From NCBI GenBank assembly GCA_946894095.1, contig OX335642.1:14395021-14459020 (forward strand): 64,000 nt of DNA, given 5' to 3'. Made by a program: the position numbers and the translations under genes. How positions within the stretch are numbered: the stretch's first letter is position 1; every line of letters begins with the position of its first letter. Origin of the DNA: Incurvaria masculella. Taxonomy: Eukaryota > Arthropoda > Insecta > Lepidoptera > Incurvariidae. Below are positions 11,529 through 22,873 of this stretch, piece after piece. Under the pieces are notes generated by a model. That model saw only the letters and a program-made list of their open reading frames with translations, searched no databases and was not told the DNA's origin.

Positions 11529-12039
11529 ATTGATACATTTCGTTGGCGCAAAACATTTCAGTCATAAATTACCATTTGGTATATTTTGCCACCATTTCAA
11601 ATAAAAAAGAAATATAAATACTTTAAATATATCCTTGTCTTTTTGTCGCAAAAAATAATACATTTCAACTTCCAAAAACATAGGATGAGAGCACGATAGA
11701 CGATAGGTACACCGAATTTATTAGTCCTTTTTAATTCCTACACATTCGTGGAAATATTTCATTAAACGAAATTCATCAAACTTTTAATTTACTAATTTAC
11801 GACGAAATAAGTTTTCTATAGCGATAAACATCGGTAAATCGTGTGTGTTAATTACATACATCACCATCCATTAAAGGTCTGCATTTTACAGGCCACCTCT
11901 AATTGAACAGTGGCTAGAAAGTGAGTAAGTTGTGATTATAAGTACAATGGCAGGCTAGACTTGAACCATAAAGCAAGAATGATCTAAAACTATTTTATAA
12001 GTACATAATGTGCAGGGCTGGCTGGACTTTAACCAGAAA

Positions 12040-12300
12040 GCAATTTCATTTCATTTCATTTATTTATTCAACTTCCAGTAGTAAAACTACACTAAGTCAT
12101 GTCACAATTTGATTGATCCGCTGATTCGATCATCCAGTGAAGAAGAACCCGCAAAGAAACTTCACTGGTCTATAAATTATGTTTTTTTTTAAATTGGTAG
12201 AACGGTCTAAAGCAAAAAACTAAGAACTACGAGGAAACAACAACCCACAATTTGAATGGTCTTAATTAATAAATAAATTACTTAACTTAATAACCTAATA
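12040..12300 (+). repeat. Non-LTR 3'-end-like repeat, copy 2
   Basis: Starts with three tandem ATTTC units, then TATTTATTCAACTTCC, and shares the GATCCGCTGATTCGAT and GAAGAACCCGCAAAGAAA blocks with 5388..5580. Confidence 0.4.
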
Positions 12301-12498
12301 ATTATACATATTGAGTATTTATTTCGGGTGGAAACGCCTTGGTCAACTTAACAGCTATGTCGGGTGTACAGAGCCCTCGTCAATTTTGATACAGATAAAG
12401 TGTATCAAGTCAATATAATATAATATAAACAAAATACTACCATTGTAGTGTCAATGTCAAAAAAAAAATTATATAAATTGTACAATTATGTACTTGTC

Positions 12499-12985
12499 CT
12501 AGAATATTAAATCACTAAAGAGGGTTTTATCATAGAGAGCCTCGTTCAAATTGTAATACTCTTTATTAAGGAGCACTAATTTTATTTTATTTTTAAATTT
12601 ATTAAGAGGCAAATGTCTAATTTCTACAGGTAATTTGTTGCTGCACCCATGCATGTAGTGCCGCGTTACGCTTAGGCCATGTCCGTCGCTCAGAATGAGT
12701 ACCTGCCGCTTAGGTGGTGCACTGGCCGGTGGCGTCTTCACGTTTTGTGTAGAGTTTGCCAGTGATTTTGTGCTCTTTCCTTTCGGTGGTACTGATGTAG
12801 GTCGTTGTTCATCCAAATTTTTTCCAACCTTTTTGTGAGGATCTGGACGGATGGGCAGTGATACCGATTCGTGTGATGAGTGGCTGGATTTCATTCCTTT
12901 CCTCCCCTTGCGTGCGCTTACCATTTTGGTTACCTCTGATGTCGAGTTTCTTGTAGCCGTTCCTTTCTTCTTTTTTGGTGCCTTA
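12499..12985 (-). pseudogene. Non-LTR retroelement remnant: ORF1-like N-terminus joined to an RT C-terminal tail
   Basis: A minus-strand frame, open from about 12985 with an ATG at 12924, encodes a 141-aa product. The N-terminal part is Lys/Ser/Pro-rich (ARKGRKGMKSSHSS, PPKGKSTKSLANSTQ) and ends with KRQVLILSDGHG. The last 50 residues contain NKLPVEIRHLPLNKFKNKIK and YYNLNEAL. I recognise that pattern from the extreme C-terminus of Jockey/CR1-type reverse transcriptases. The RT core and endonuclease between these parts are absent, so this looks like an internally deleted element whose ends fused in frame. Non-LTR 3' repeat text lies just downstream on the same strand. Function is not expected. 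Confidence 0.5.
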
Positions 12986-13124
12986 GTGGCACAGAATCAG
13001 CGGAAACGGACAATAAAGGTGTAAAAATAACGACTTTATAAGTTAAGTGCAGGGTTAGGATTCTAAATACATTTCACATTCGTTGACGAATGTAAGTTGC
13101 GACGTATTTGATAGATTTATTAAA

Positions 13125-13255
13125 CATTTCTATGACGTCACAAAATAACAATTTGTAATAGAACGTACGGTGCAATAACAACATAATACGTAGGACGTAA
13201 AGGCAGGCTTATCCCATGAAGATATTTCTTCAAGCAGTACTTACTTAGAGTTGGT
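13125..13255 (+). repeat. LINE 3'-region repeat, copy 1
   Basis: Matches 20150..20290: GTGCAATAACAACATAA, CGTAAAGGCAGGCTTATCCC and GATATTTCTTCAAGC. It resembles lepidopteran LINE 3' UTR text. Confidence 0.45.
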
Positions 13256-13664
13256 TAGTTTTGTGTAGTCTTTGGAGAAACGCGTTGGACTGGAGTCCTG
13301 GCTTTGACATTACAAAATAATATTTCCTACCCATTCTTTCGCTACAGCGATGCTATTCCACTCTGAAACCCTCCACGATAAATGGATTCCTTTTGAATAA
13401 CAATTCAAACTCCTGTCAATTTCTTAATAATCACATGCCGCGAGCGATATGACAATTCCGTTTACCCAAACACTGCCCTATGAATTGTTAATCCCGACCG
13501 GATAATTAGAGGGGACTGCCCGTGTGGATATGTCAAAGGGTTAATTACATGCCTGTATTGTTGCTAACGAGAAGGGGTTAAGGGTGACACAGTTCTTGGA
13601 AGACACGAACACTGTACAGTTACACAAAAAAACTATTTTGAGTTGATGAGGGCTCTGTACACCC

Positions 13665-14050
13665 GGATTGTCGTTAAGTGGCTCGTGGCTCAGAAGCGGG
13701 TGGATTTGCCTTCCATTTCTTGTCTTTCTTTCTTTTCCTGAGTTGTTTAAGTCCATTTCTTTACGAATGCGAGCTGTTCCCTAGATCGGAATCCATGTAA
13801 AACTGTAGGTCCCCTTCCCCTACTACGTGGTAGGTTTAAGGCCTGGGTTGGTACCATCGCATTGATTAAAAATGTGATCGAAGCGGCAATTTAAAATCGT
13901 CCATGTTTTCCATCCAGTACAATCTATGCAACCGTACTCATAAAGGGAAGGTCCTGGTATGCCAACTTATTTCTTCAGGAATGCGGTGTAATGGACTAAT
14001 ATCATGATGGTGGTGTGGTTTTAGCCAGCACCAGTTAAAACCAGTCACAT
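13665..14050 (+). mobile_element. tRNA-headed SINE, nearly full length
   Basis: The head reads GGCTCGTGGCTCAGAAGCGG. It is followed by the pyrimidine stretch TCTTGTCTTTCTTTC, TTTACGAATGCGAGCTG, GGAATCCATGTAAAACTG, GTCCCCTTCCCCTAC, CATCGCATTG, GATCGAAGCGGCAAT, GTTTTCCATCCAG, GGAATGCGGTGTAATGG and an AAACAAAA-like end. Colinear with 56621..57010. Confidence 0.65.
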
Positions 14051-14079
14051 AAACAAAATTTGGTTCTAAGCGTTTGGTC

Positions 14080-14340
14080 AGAATCTCATACAGAAACATT
14101 ATTCATAATTTATTGTGTAGGTTGCTCTCAAACCATTATTCTCCTTATTTTTCTGTAGGTGGTAGCATACAAAGCGATATGTTATTTTAATTATTTCAGC
14201 TATAAGAGGAAATATGTATTTTAATTTTGACTTCGGCGTAGTTTCTTGTCGGTTCTTCTTCGTTCCTGGTAATCGAAACGTCTTGAAAAAAATTACGAAT
14301 CAACGAGTGAAACGAGGAAAATAATCGAATGAACAGATGT
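14080..14340 (+). repeat. LINE 3'-end-like dispersed repeat, copy 2
   Basis: Paralogue of 1784..2035. It carries TTTGGTCAGAATCTCATACAG, CTCTCAAACCATT and a better-preserved GTTTCTTGTCGGTTCTTCTT segment typical of lepidopteran LINE 3' UTRs. It directly follows a SINE. Confidence 0.4.
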
Positions 14341-14514
14341 TCATGTCGTTACACCGCCGGATTGACGTCGAAATTGTAGTAAAAGGGACTTGGAAATTGT
14401 TTCAATTGCCAGTGTATCGACATGAGAATGCGTAAATGTACCACCTAAAGGCATGATCATTTTGATTGAATTTAACTACGTTCCATTGCACGAGATAATA
14501 CATATCCGGGATAT

Positions 14515-14700
14515 TTTTTTTTCATGTACTGGACATACTTACGTACATAATTCGAAATGTCATGATACGCACAGGGAGCTATGTGCCATGCCAGGGTCTT
14601 CCTTACATTGCTCAGCTACATTGAGCTGCATGGAAAACACGGATAATTTTCATTGCCGCTTCGACTATCGTTCATTAAATGCGATCATACCAACCCGATG
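14515..14700 (-). mobile_element. tRNA-headed SINE fragment
   Basis: Antisense core: GTGCCATGCCAGGGTCTTCC, GCATGGAAAACACGG and CATTGCCGCTTCGAC. It breaks off after CAACCCGATGA. Confidence 0.55.
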
Positions 14701-14704
14701 ATGT

Positions 14705-15535
14705 TCATCCTACAGATGTTGGCATTGTACTACAAGAGAAAAATGAATTCTTTCTATTTCCAGTATAACTGTATTGAAATGCGTAACTTTACATGGTATA
14801 ACGGCTTTAAACATCACAGTAAAACTTTTTTTTTCTATTATCATATTAAACTACAGGGACATGAAAATACGTAACTGTACATGAATATTATCTAAGCGGT
14901 TTTTTCTTAGGTTAGGACTGTAACCATAATAGCGAAATTCAATAAAAAAAAACCCGGTGCAGGTTGTTAAATATTAACTTGTACAATTAAGGGTTTACTG
15001 GCCACCTCGTCAAATTCAAAACGTAAACATCAAGGCTGTATTAGCAACAAATATGAACAGGAAATATACATTGGATAAAAAGTTAAACATATTTTGATTT
15101 TCTAGAAGCGTTCGCATTTTTTTTAAAAGAAACTGTTAACATAAAAAAGCACACGAAAATAGGCTTACAGAAAGAGGAGAAATTTTTGATAAGTCTGTGC
15201 TTAATGTAAGCTTATAAATCGCGAGCTTTTTCACAAAACGGTTTTTTCAAGGAAATTTCTGTACATATCATCCGAGTAAGAATATATTAACATGGAATCC
15301 GCTTTTTGCTTGGCTGTTAAAATAGTCTTTACGTCAAAACCACTGTGAAAATATCTAATAGAATAAATCAACCGTTAAGATGTGATTCTACTAATTAATG
15401 TTTAATCCGGAAACTTATGACTGCCGTATAAAAACAAGTTTCACAAAAGAAATATAAATAAATTGCTTTCTTAATTATAAGCAAAATTTGTTTAATTTAT
15501 GCACGAATTCTTTAAGCGCCTTTTTTATATGCACA
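14705..15535. other. AT-rich stretch, nothing recognised
   Basis: Long AT-rich sequence without a convincing frame, repeat boundary or motif on either strand. Confidence 0.5.
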
Positions 15536-15584
15536 ATTATTCTAAGGAAACCGACCGTGAGGCGAAAACTCGGCAAGTACCACC

Positions 15585-15730
15585 TGGGGAGTTACCATGG
15601 TAATTTAATTGGCTGAGTGAACGGTAAAGTGAGTGATTCAATCTGACGCTTAGTTGCATTTCGTACCATGCTAACTGGTAAATTTCAGTAAATTCAATAA
15701 CACATCGTTTAAAACACCCGGCGAGATAAT
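15585..15730 (+). mobile_element. Foldback MITE, family C, half copy
   Basis: Shares AGTTACCATGGTAA, AAGTGAGTGATTCAATCTGACG, TTAGTTGCATTTCG and CCATGCTAACTGGTAAAT with the copies at 992 and 31870. The right arm is missing. Confidence 0.5.
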
Positions 15731-16139
15731 CTACCATTGAAGCAGTTCTGTTCTCCGGTGTATCAAATGTAGGCTGTAATGCGAAGGCGACAGGTGCGAT
15801 ATTCGTTAGAGTAGTCTAATGGTCGTTACGCCACGCTAGCTGAAAAAATCGCGGTTATGTTTTACTTAAGTGAACGTAGGTACGACTGACTGCCTAGGTC
15901 TGATGCCAAAGACGATATTGGTGACGACGGCAATATGTTTAAATGGCGGCGGTAATATGGGGCTAGGTATTTTATATTCAAATAAATTATGTGTTACATG
16001 CGCAACTTCCTTCCAAGTGACACTCTAATCAAATCACTCTAATCTGAAAAAAAGTGTAACTTAAAAAAACGTTGCCATTTAAATCATAATCACCTTTAAG
16101 TTGCGGCACATATTATAAAAAAATGCTCCGTTTATGTAT

Positions 16140-16275
16140 CGTGCGGCGGAGTCCCGCCGACCCGCAAGCGGCCCCCGGGGCTCAGGGCTCCGTCGCCGCC
16201 CCTGCAGTTGACACGGCTGCAATATTAACGCCACCCCCTCCGCGCCCGCGCCCGCGGCCGCCGCACTTCAAAAGG
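16140..16275. promoter_or_regulatory. GC-rich island
   Basis: Contains CGGCGGAGTCCCGCCGACCC (inverted CGGCGG/CCGCCG), a CCCCCGGGG block and tandem CGCGCCCGCGCCCGCG. No exon was recognised. Confidence 0.25.
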
Positions 16276-16525
16276 ACCAACCCTAAATGCATGAATTGTT
16301 AACGCGGGCCGCGACACAACCCTAATTGCCGTGCGCTCGATACGGAGTTTATTCTTCGGAAAGAGCAGTGGCGAAATTTTGCCAAAATGTGTTTCAATTT
16401 CGCACGGGTTGGGAACTAGGGGTGACGCTTTTTGGTCAACGATGTCAAAACTGCCAGTAAATAAATGAACCTGTCTCTTTCTAGTACGATATTGAAACAT
16501 GCATAATACATTTATCGAGTAAGGA

Positions 16526-16650
16526 ATGACGGGAATGGCGACCGGCATAGCGGCAGCGTAGCCACGTTTCAGTGATAATTCGCTGAAGGTAGCGCCGGCC
16601 ATTCAGTTCGCTTACGAATTCTAGACGCGCACTCTTTCGTTGCACTAAAC
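16526..16650 (+). mobile_element. Family A foldback element, partial
   Basis: Contains GAATGACGGGAATGGCGA, GCGGCAGCGTAGCCACGTTT, CAGTTCGCTTACGAATTC and TCGTTGCACTAA, the family A landmarks seen complete at 37690..38030. Confidence 0.5.
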
Positions 16651-16689
16651 CATGGTTTCTAAAACTATAGGTAGCATTCCTTGCTAACC

Positions 16690-17115
16690 AGGTGGTAGAA
16701 TTATATCAGCTCGGGCAGAAGTACCATAGAATAAAAAAGAAATATGGCTAAAGCGGCCACGAAAAATGGTCCATCCATGGATTATATAATAAATGCGAAA
16801 GAAACTCTGTTTTCTGTCTGTTGCGTTTTCACGCCTCAACTGCTGAACAAATTTTGTTCAATTTCAGTGTAGAGATGGTCTGAATCTTGGAGAAGGACAT
16901 AGGCTACCTTTTCTGACGAAAATTAAACTCGAATGGGGTGAAATGGGGATGAATGTGTGTATGGGGAAATCATAAATATCCAGGAAACAATTTGACATCA
17001 GTCCTAAACGACGATGACCCGAGCGGAGCCGGATGTCTCAGCTAGTGATAAAATAAAGGGAAGGCCCCAGAATAGAGTCTAGGTGCTTGGAATTCAATAT
17101 CATTGGAATTCACCC
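16690..17115 (+). mobile_element. SINE interrupted by a Helitron
   Basis: Left part AAAGCGGCCACGAAAAATGG and TCCATCCATGG; right part AAAGGGAAGGCCCCAGAATAG and CTAGGTGCTTGGAATTC. These are consecutive segments of the SINE, now separated by the 16786..17045 Helitron. Confidence 0.5.
16786..17045 (+). mobile_element. Non-autonomous Helitron inside a SINE
   Basis: 5' region TATAATAAATGCGAAAGAAA and CTCTG...TGTCTGTTGCG; body ACGCCTCAACTGCTGAAC and GGAGAAGGACATAGGCTACC; 3' hairpin GACCCGAGCGGAGCCGGATG, then CTCAGCTAG. The same layout occurs at 18240..18425. Confidence 0.7.
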
Positions 17116-17119
17116 GAAG

Positions 17120-18235
17120 GTGGGACCACCTAAGAAACTAGATTTATAGAAATCAAGTAGTCCAAATCGGTTTATCCGTTTTCGAGAAATCTGCGAATAT
17201 ATGTATAATATAAAGAACTTACGCGTTGAATAGAGAACATTCTCCTTATTTTAAGTCGGTTGAAATGGACGAAACTTACGCGTTTTAGGCTACATTTAAG
17301 TTAATATCTTGTTTATTACAATGACCAGACAGCCAGTTGAACATATAATACGTAGATTAAGATGTAGGAAGACGACCTTTTTGACTGGGCATAAACATGA
17401 ACATATAAACTCAAGAATTTAGTAGATAGCTCATAAATAAGGTTTTAGAAACAAAACATCTGTTTATTTTAGTGCGGTGGGCATTGATGTTTTAGAAATA
17501 GTTGCTAAAATGTCTACAAATTTGAAAAAAAAATTCTTATTAATCGAATGAAATACTTTAGTTTTGGGCAACAGTCTCTTAAGAAACGGATTGCAAAGAT
17601 GTAGTAGAATCTAGACGTTCAAAAAAAGAGATTCCTGTGTGAGATTCTGCTACGGTTCGTACCTGAAACAAGAAAAAACTGGGAATTAGTTAAAAGTATC
17701 AATATAAAACATAAACGTATACATGAGACAAAAAGGAATCAATGTATTTTGATGTGAAAAATTTATAATGTGAGTTTAGAAACGCATTTTTTTAACTAAA
17801 TGCAAAACTTGTTTCTATGTGAACTGTTAATATGTGTTAATATTATCGATTAAAGTTAGAATGACTTGGAGAGAAAGTATATAAAGATTACAAAAAAGAT
17901 ATCCTATGTAATATTACATATATTCTTTGTAATCAAAAAATTTGCAGATCAACAAACATTCAAAGATATTTGTAAAGTCGTTTGTCTCGTCTGATAATCG
18001 AATCGACAAATTACTAACAAAGTTAAATAAGTAGTTATTTGAACTTAAATTTATTAATAAACGGCTTACGCACGGTGTGTCGATTATATTTTACATTTAT
18101 ATATATATTTAAGCCGTTTTCCACAAACCTTAAAATGAGTGTTAACCACGGTAATCTCAAATCATATATTATTAAATAAAAATTGTAACAACATGAAAAT
18201 GAGAAACGCTTATTTGAACGCTTCTGTATCTATAT
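17120..18235. other. AT-rich stretch, nothing recognised
   Basis: No supported gene. The left edge carries a short Helitron-body-like phrase (CCGTTTTCGAGAAATCTGCG). The rest is low-complexity AT-rich DNA. Confidence 0.45.
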
Positions 18236-18239
18236 CCAG

Positions 18240-18425
18240 CCATACTAATATTATAAATGCGAAAGTAACTCTGTCTGTCTGTTTCATTTTTACGCCTAAA
18301 CTGTGGAACCAAATTTGATGAATTTCACTATAGAGATAGTTTGGACCTTCGAGAAGGACATAGACTACCATATCCATATAATCCAAAACGACATTGACCC
18401 GAGTAGAGGCGGGTACCTCAGCTAG
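18240..18425 (+). mobile_element. Non-autonomous Helitron, short
   Basis: 186 bp: ATACTAATATTATAAATGCG start, CTGTCTGTCTGTTTC, TTTACGCCTAAACTG, GAGAAGGACATAGACTACC, then CCAAAACGACATTGACCCGA hairpin and ACCTCAGCTAG. This is the most intact copy in the window. Confidence 0.75.
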
Positions 18426-18467
18426 TGTACATATAATAAGGAATCTCTAAACGAGACATAATCCAAT

Positions 18468-18552
18468 GCGATGGTACAAAGCCGCGTGGGCTTAGGCCTA
18501 CCACCTTGCAGCTGAAGAGGACCTACAGTTTTACATGTATTCCGAACCGCAA
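18468..18552 (-). mobile_element. SINE fragment
   Basis: Antisense CCAATGCGATGGTACAAAG, GGACCTACAGTTTTACATG and ATTCCGAACC. It sits immediately beyond the Helitron end. Confidence 0.45.
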
Positions 18553-18959
18553 TGCTAAGTCTTTTCTAATTAAATGAAATGAAATCAGGCATGGGAGGCA
18601 AGTCCAATGCCCCAGAGTTACGAGTCACTCAATTTGGTGGAAATTAGGAATATTAGTAGTTTAGATCGGGTCTATTGACCCCCGAAGCCAAATTTCGCTA
18701 ATTATACCTTAATATTAATCACAGTACATTTGCGTAATTATTCGCCAATAACACCGTTACCGAGGGTCAGCCTCTCTAGCGGCTGCTGGAAAACGGTAAA
18801 ATGGTAAATGCCTGTCGCTAATTGTCATTTTGATTGATATCACTGTGTCTACGCATACAATCGCCACGGTTATACTAACAAATGTGAAATGGGCACACAA
18901 TATTACTGGTTCGTAAAGTTCTTAGACGTTTTTTTGAAAAAGGAAGTCTAAAAATGGTA

Positions 18960-19235
18960 GTTTATTTTTATTGCAACCTGAAATGGATGACTAATACCAC
19001 ACAACAAACGTAACGACATTAGCCCTATACACCACATTCCCGAAGGAATTAGGTGCCATGCCAGGACATTCCCTTTATGAGCACGGCTACATTGAATTCG
19101 GTGGAAAACACGGATAATTTTTCATTGTCCTAGTTTCATCCAATGCGGTGGTAGCAACCCGGGGCTTAACCCTACCACCTAGTACGGTAAGGGGACCGAA
19201 AGTATTAGATAGGTTCCGAACCATGGTACAGCGAT
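18960..19235 (-). mobile_element. tRNA-headed SINE, 5'-truncated
   Basis: Antisense core AACCTGAAATGGATGACTAA, ACACCACATTCCCGAAGG, GTGCCATGCCAGGACATTCC, GAGCACGGCTACATTGAATT, GGTGGAAAACACGG and CCTACCACCTAGTACGG. Confidence 0.65.
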
Positions 19236-19525
19236 GCACCGCTTAAGATCGTAAACAGAATTTTAGAATGCAGATTCGGTTCAAGAAAAAGATGAACAGT
19301 CAAATACTTTGACTTTACTTTTGCAACGATTATTATTGAGCTGACTATACATTTAAATATAATTGAAAACGTCTGTTGACTACTGTGTAAATAAGCAAAC
19401 GAAAGTTAGTTACGTGTAAAGGGTGGGAAGGAGGGAAATACTGTTTTCCTTTGTAGCGTAAGGGTATCCTTTCGGCTGTACTTATACAAACACCATGTTA
19501 TTAATAAACCCAGATCATCATCTGA

Positions 19526-19595
19526 ATAGTTATACAATGTTTTATCCTTTGCATTTACAATTTCGAGAGAAAGGAAGAAAACATTGTATAACTAT
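19526..19595. repeat. Perfect 18-bp stem hairpin
   Basis: ATAGTTATACAATGTTTT (19526..19543) and its exact complement (19578..19595) flank a 34-nt loop. The pairing continues inward with few mismatches (ATCCTTT/AAAGGAAG). It lies inside a chance 65-aa frame. Confidence 0.7.
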
Positions 19596-19739
19596 TATAA
19601 AAATAAACACGTTCCATCATATTTGGAGTCAAGGGGTGGTGGAAAACAATGGGACATTTACAATGTACACGTTACCTCCTGATACTGATTAACAAAGAAA
19701 CATTTTTGAGGATAGCGAGACCTCGACAGCATTACTGTG

Positions 19740-19930
19740 ACCTCAGCAAGGCACCTCCCCCGCGGCGCAGCTTCACGGCGCGACCGCTAAGGAGCCGATA
19801 ACGCAGTGAAATATTCGCGGGCGCAGGCGCAGGCGCAGGTCAGGCGCCGCGCGGCCTCCACAAAGGATGTCGGCGCGTTTGATGTCCGTGGCGCGGAGGC
19901 GCGTGCGACAATGCAGATGGCTACCGTACC
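19740..19930. promoter_or_regulatory. GC-rich island with TTTGATGTC motif (M1)
   Basis: Carries a tandem GGCGCAGGCGCAGGCGCAGG run, CACAAAGGATG (a TCF-like core) and, at 19869..19896, GTCGGCGCGTTTGATGTC followed by GCGCGG. The same long motif recurs in the 33.1-kb island. Possible enhancer or promoter of the TCF gene; this is inference only. Confidence 0.35.
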
Positions 19931-20149
19931 GACGTTCGATAATCATTTGTTGTTTCGATGTGATAACTAAACGTGCAAGCCCGTAAACATCATAAAATTA
20001 CGCTCCCCACACAAACGTAGTTAACTAATCATTTAAAAACCACCAAAGGATTAAGAGCTGATTTTTCAATAGTTTGATAATCAGCCAGATAATTATTCGA
20101 CGGATCTATTTACGCCTCTGCTTATCCATCCGTTATAGTAAGTCTGATT

Positions 20150-20290
20150 GATTGATTGAAATTTCTTTTTTACGCCACAAAAAAAAAAACAATTTACAAA
20201 AGAAAGTATAGTGCAATAACAACATAAGTGGGGCGCAAAGGCGGGCTTATCCCTCGAAGAGATTTCTTCCAGCCCACCTTTGGGTGTTTG
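20150..20290 (+). repeat. LINE 3'-region repeat, copy 2
   Basis: GATTGATTGAAATTTC, an A-run, GTGCAATAACAACATAAG, GCAAAGGCGGGCTTATCCC and GAGATTTCTTCCAGCCCACC. Paralogue of 13125..13255. Confidence 0.5.
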
Positions 20291-20299
20291 AGAAGTTCA

Positions 20300-20865
20300 A
20301 TAGGTATATATTCGTAGGTAGTGGCGGTAGGTTTGGTTTGTTAGTTTGAGTATTAACCTAAAACTAAGTAATCATTTGGTACATACATACATTAATTATG
20401 TAATAAACTTACTTAAAAATATTATAACAATAAACCTACATATATAATATTGCATACATATTGTGTGTATGTAAATATGTTTTTATTTAATATACATCTA
20501 GTCCTAAATCCCTTTTTGATGAGTAAAATTACGGTCAGATTAATTGTGATAGTAAATATAATAATAATTATCCGTCTTTTGACAGAAGTTAAATTGTACT
20601 ATCCGTCCCATAAATTGAGGATTAAAAAATTGGCCCTAAGATTTATAAAATTTTCAGACACATGTTGTTTTGATACACTTTCGAATGTTCACTGATTTGA
20701 TTTTTCAAAAATATAATAAATATTAATTTTAATTGGAACAGTGATTTTCAAACGATAGTAAACTATGTATGCATGGGGAGCATAGCGTAATTCGCGAATT
20801 TTACTCGATAAAAACTTCCAGTGGTCTTAAATTACTATTATTCCTTTTCTATAATGTTTATGTTA
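20300..20865. other. AT-rich stretch, nothing recognised
   Basis: Very AT-rich, with only a chance 81-aa frame and no recognisable element. Confidence 0.45.
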
Positions 20866-21335
20866 ACATTATTACGAATTCATAATTAAATCGAATTAAA
20901 TGCAACGTCTGGCGTTTGTCTGTCTGTCTGTTCGCTCATAACTTTAAATCCACTTACCTGATTTTAATGCGATATAAACGAAGGTTTATATTTCTTGCAA
21001 TCATATCATGTTAGAGTGGTGCAGAGTGGTTAAACATATTATGTTAGGGGTCATGTACTAGTTTTTATATTTAAAACTGCGGTGTAAGTGTTCTCCTAAA
21101 CGGCTTGACCGATTTTTTAGAAAACCTTATTTTTTATGTCGTAGAACAGTGAAAAAGATCAAACCTACTACGCATTACATTAAGAACCTAAATTTTAAAA
21201 TGGAAATATCATTTTATTTTACAGATTTCATAATTTTAGGGTAATTATAAAAAGTGCCAAGAAAAAATCGTAGGTTACTTTTCGTTTGTTGCTACCTGTA
21301 TATTTTTGGCCCATAATTGGATTGATTGGAGGATT

Positions 21336-21495
21336 AGCAGTCGTATTCAGAGAGCACCTGTCAAAACTTAGCACGAGATTAACCGGACTAGCCCTTCGAT
21401 AAAAATAACCATATCTTTTTCATCTAAGGACTAGCCATACAAAAACAGGTTTAGTCCGGCAGATTTAAGTTAGTCCGCCCACTCTGAATACTGCT
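21336..21495. mobile_element. Small foldback MITE candidate
   Basis: The ends AGCAGTCGTATTCAGAG and CTCTGAATACTGCT are inverted, as are internal ACCGGACTAGCC and GTTTAGTCCGGCAG. It lies just left of the tRNA-like array. Confidence 0.35.
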
Positions 21496-21546
21496 GATGA
21501 ATTAGGAAATAAGTCCTCCCTTGCATGTACCTATGTGTATAGAAGC

Positions 21547-21559
21547 AATAAAGCATATT
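21547..21559 (+). repeat. Left 13-bp direct repeat flanking the tRNA-like array
   Basis: AATAAAGCATATT, identical to 31266..31278 on the far side of the array. Removing the array plus one copy restores a typical retroposon 3' tail: AATAAAGCATATT followed by ATT repeats. Confidence 0.75.
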
Positions 21560-21640
21560 TTGAGTTTCAGCGACATCTACATTTTCAGCATTGTAATCAG
21601 ATTTTGAAAATAATCTGAAAAAGTATTGGTCGTGACATTC

Positions 21641-21714
21641 GTCGGAAGCAGGACTTGAACCTGCGACCTTTGGATTACATGTCCACTGCTCTAAACCAAC
21701 TGAGCTATCCCGAC
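21641..21714 (-). tRNA. tRNA-like gene L1 (Tyr-like body, formal anticodon UGU)
   Basis: A 74-nt cloverleaf folds fully: 7-bp acceptor stem (GTCGGGA/TTCCGAC, one G-T), 4-bp D stem (GCTC/GAGC), 10-nt D loop with GG, 5-bp anticodon stem (GTGGA/TCCAA, outermost G-A mismatch), 5-nt variable loop, and perfect T stem GCAGG/CCTGC with TTCAAGT loop. The discriminator base is G, and there is no intron. The A box TAGCTCAGTTGG and B box GGTTCAAGTCC are intact. TATAAT lies at -32 to -27, and a T5 terminator starts about 19 nt past the 3' end. The anticodon loop is CATGTAA. Position 33 is therefore A instead of the near-universal U, and the formal anticodon is UGU (Thr). From memory, the body resembles insect tRNA-Tyr, whose loop is CTGTAGA. 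It may be a Pol III-transcribed non-translating RNA rather than a working tRNA. Confidence 0.75.
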
Positions 21715-22051
21715 AATTACATCAGCCAACGAATTTCTCGATTATATTCGAATCGACACAATGCTTCCCCTATCTTCTGCTAGATGGCGCTGATGATGTT
21801 TTTGCGTATTGATCCTACGCTAAGGCATTATGACTGCAATGATTGAGCTATCAATCTTATTGCTGTCGTCACCAAAGACGTTTTTGGTATCGGACACTAA
21901 GAGTCAGCCCGGATTTTACTTGATAATTTTATGTATTTAATGGATACGACATTACCGTTATCTCATTAATTTGAGTTTCAGCGACATCTACATTTTCAGC
22001 ATTGTAATCAGATTTTGAAAATAATCTGAAAAAGTATTGGTCGTGACATTC

Positions 22052-22125
22052 GTCGGAAGCAGGACTTGAACCTGCGACCTTTGGATTACATGTCCACTGC
22101 TCTAAACCAACTGAGCTATCCCGAC
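22052..22125 (-). tRNA. tRNA-like gene L2
   Basis: One 411-bp period from L1; same 74-nt sequence and flanks as read. Confidence 0.75.
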
Positions 22126-22462
22126 AATTACATCAGCCAACGAATTTCTCGATTATATTCGAATCGACACAATGCTTCCCCTATCTTCTGCTAGATGGCG
22201 CTGATGATGTTTTTGCGTATTGATCCTACGCTAAGGCATTATGACTGCAATGATTGAGCTATCAATCTTATTGCTGTCGTCACCAAAGACGTTTTTGGTA
22301 TCGGACACTAAGAGTCAGCCCGGATTTTACTTGATAATTTTATGTATTTAATGGATACGACATTACCGTTATCTCATTAATTTGAGTTTCAGCGACATCT
22401 ACATTTTCAGCATTGTAATCAGATTTTGAAAATAATCTGAAAAAGTATTGGTCGTGACATTC

Positions 22463-22536
22463 GTCGGAAGCAGGACTTGAACCTGCGACCTTTGGATTAC
22501 ATGTCCACTGCTCTAAACCAACTGAGCTATCCCGAC
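22463..22536 (-). tRNA. tRNA-like gene L3
   Basis: Third leftward copy; A and B boxes and T5 terminator intact. Confidence 0.75.
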
Positions 22537-22873
22537 AATTACATCAGCCAACGAATTTCTCGATTATATTCGAATCGACACAATGCTTCCCCTATCTTCT
22601 GCTAGATGGCGCTGATGATGTTTTTGCGTATTGATCCTACGCTAAGGCATTATGACTGCAATGATTGAGCTATCAATCTTATTGCTGTCGTCACCAAAGA
22701 CGTTTTTGGTATCGGACACTAAGAGTCAGCCCGGATTTTACTTGATAATTTTATGTATTTAATGGATACGACATTACCGTTATCTCATTAATTTGAGTTT
22801 CAGCGACATCTACATTTTCAGCATTGTAATCAGATTTTGAAAATAATCTGAAAAAGTATTGGTCGTGACATTC

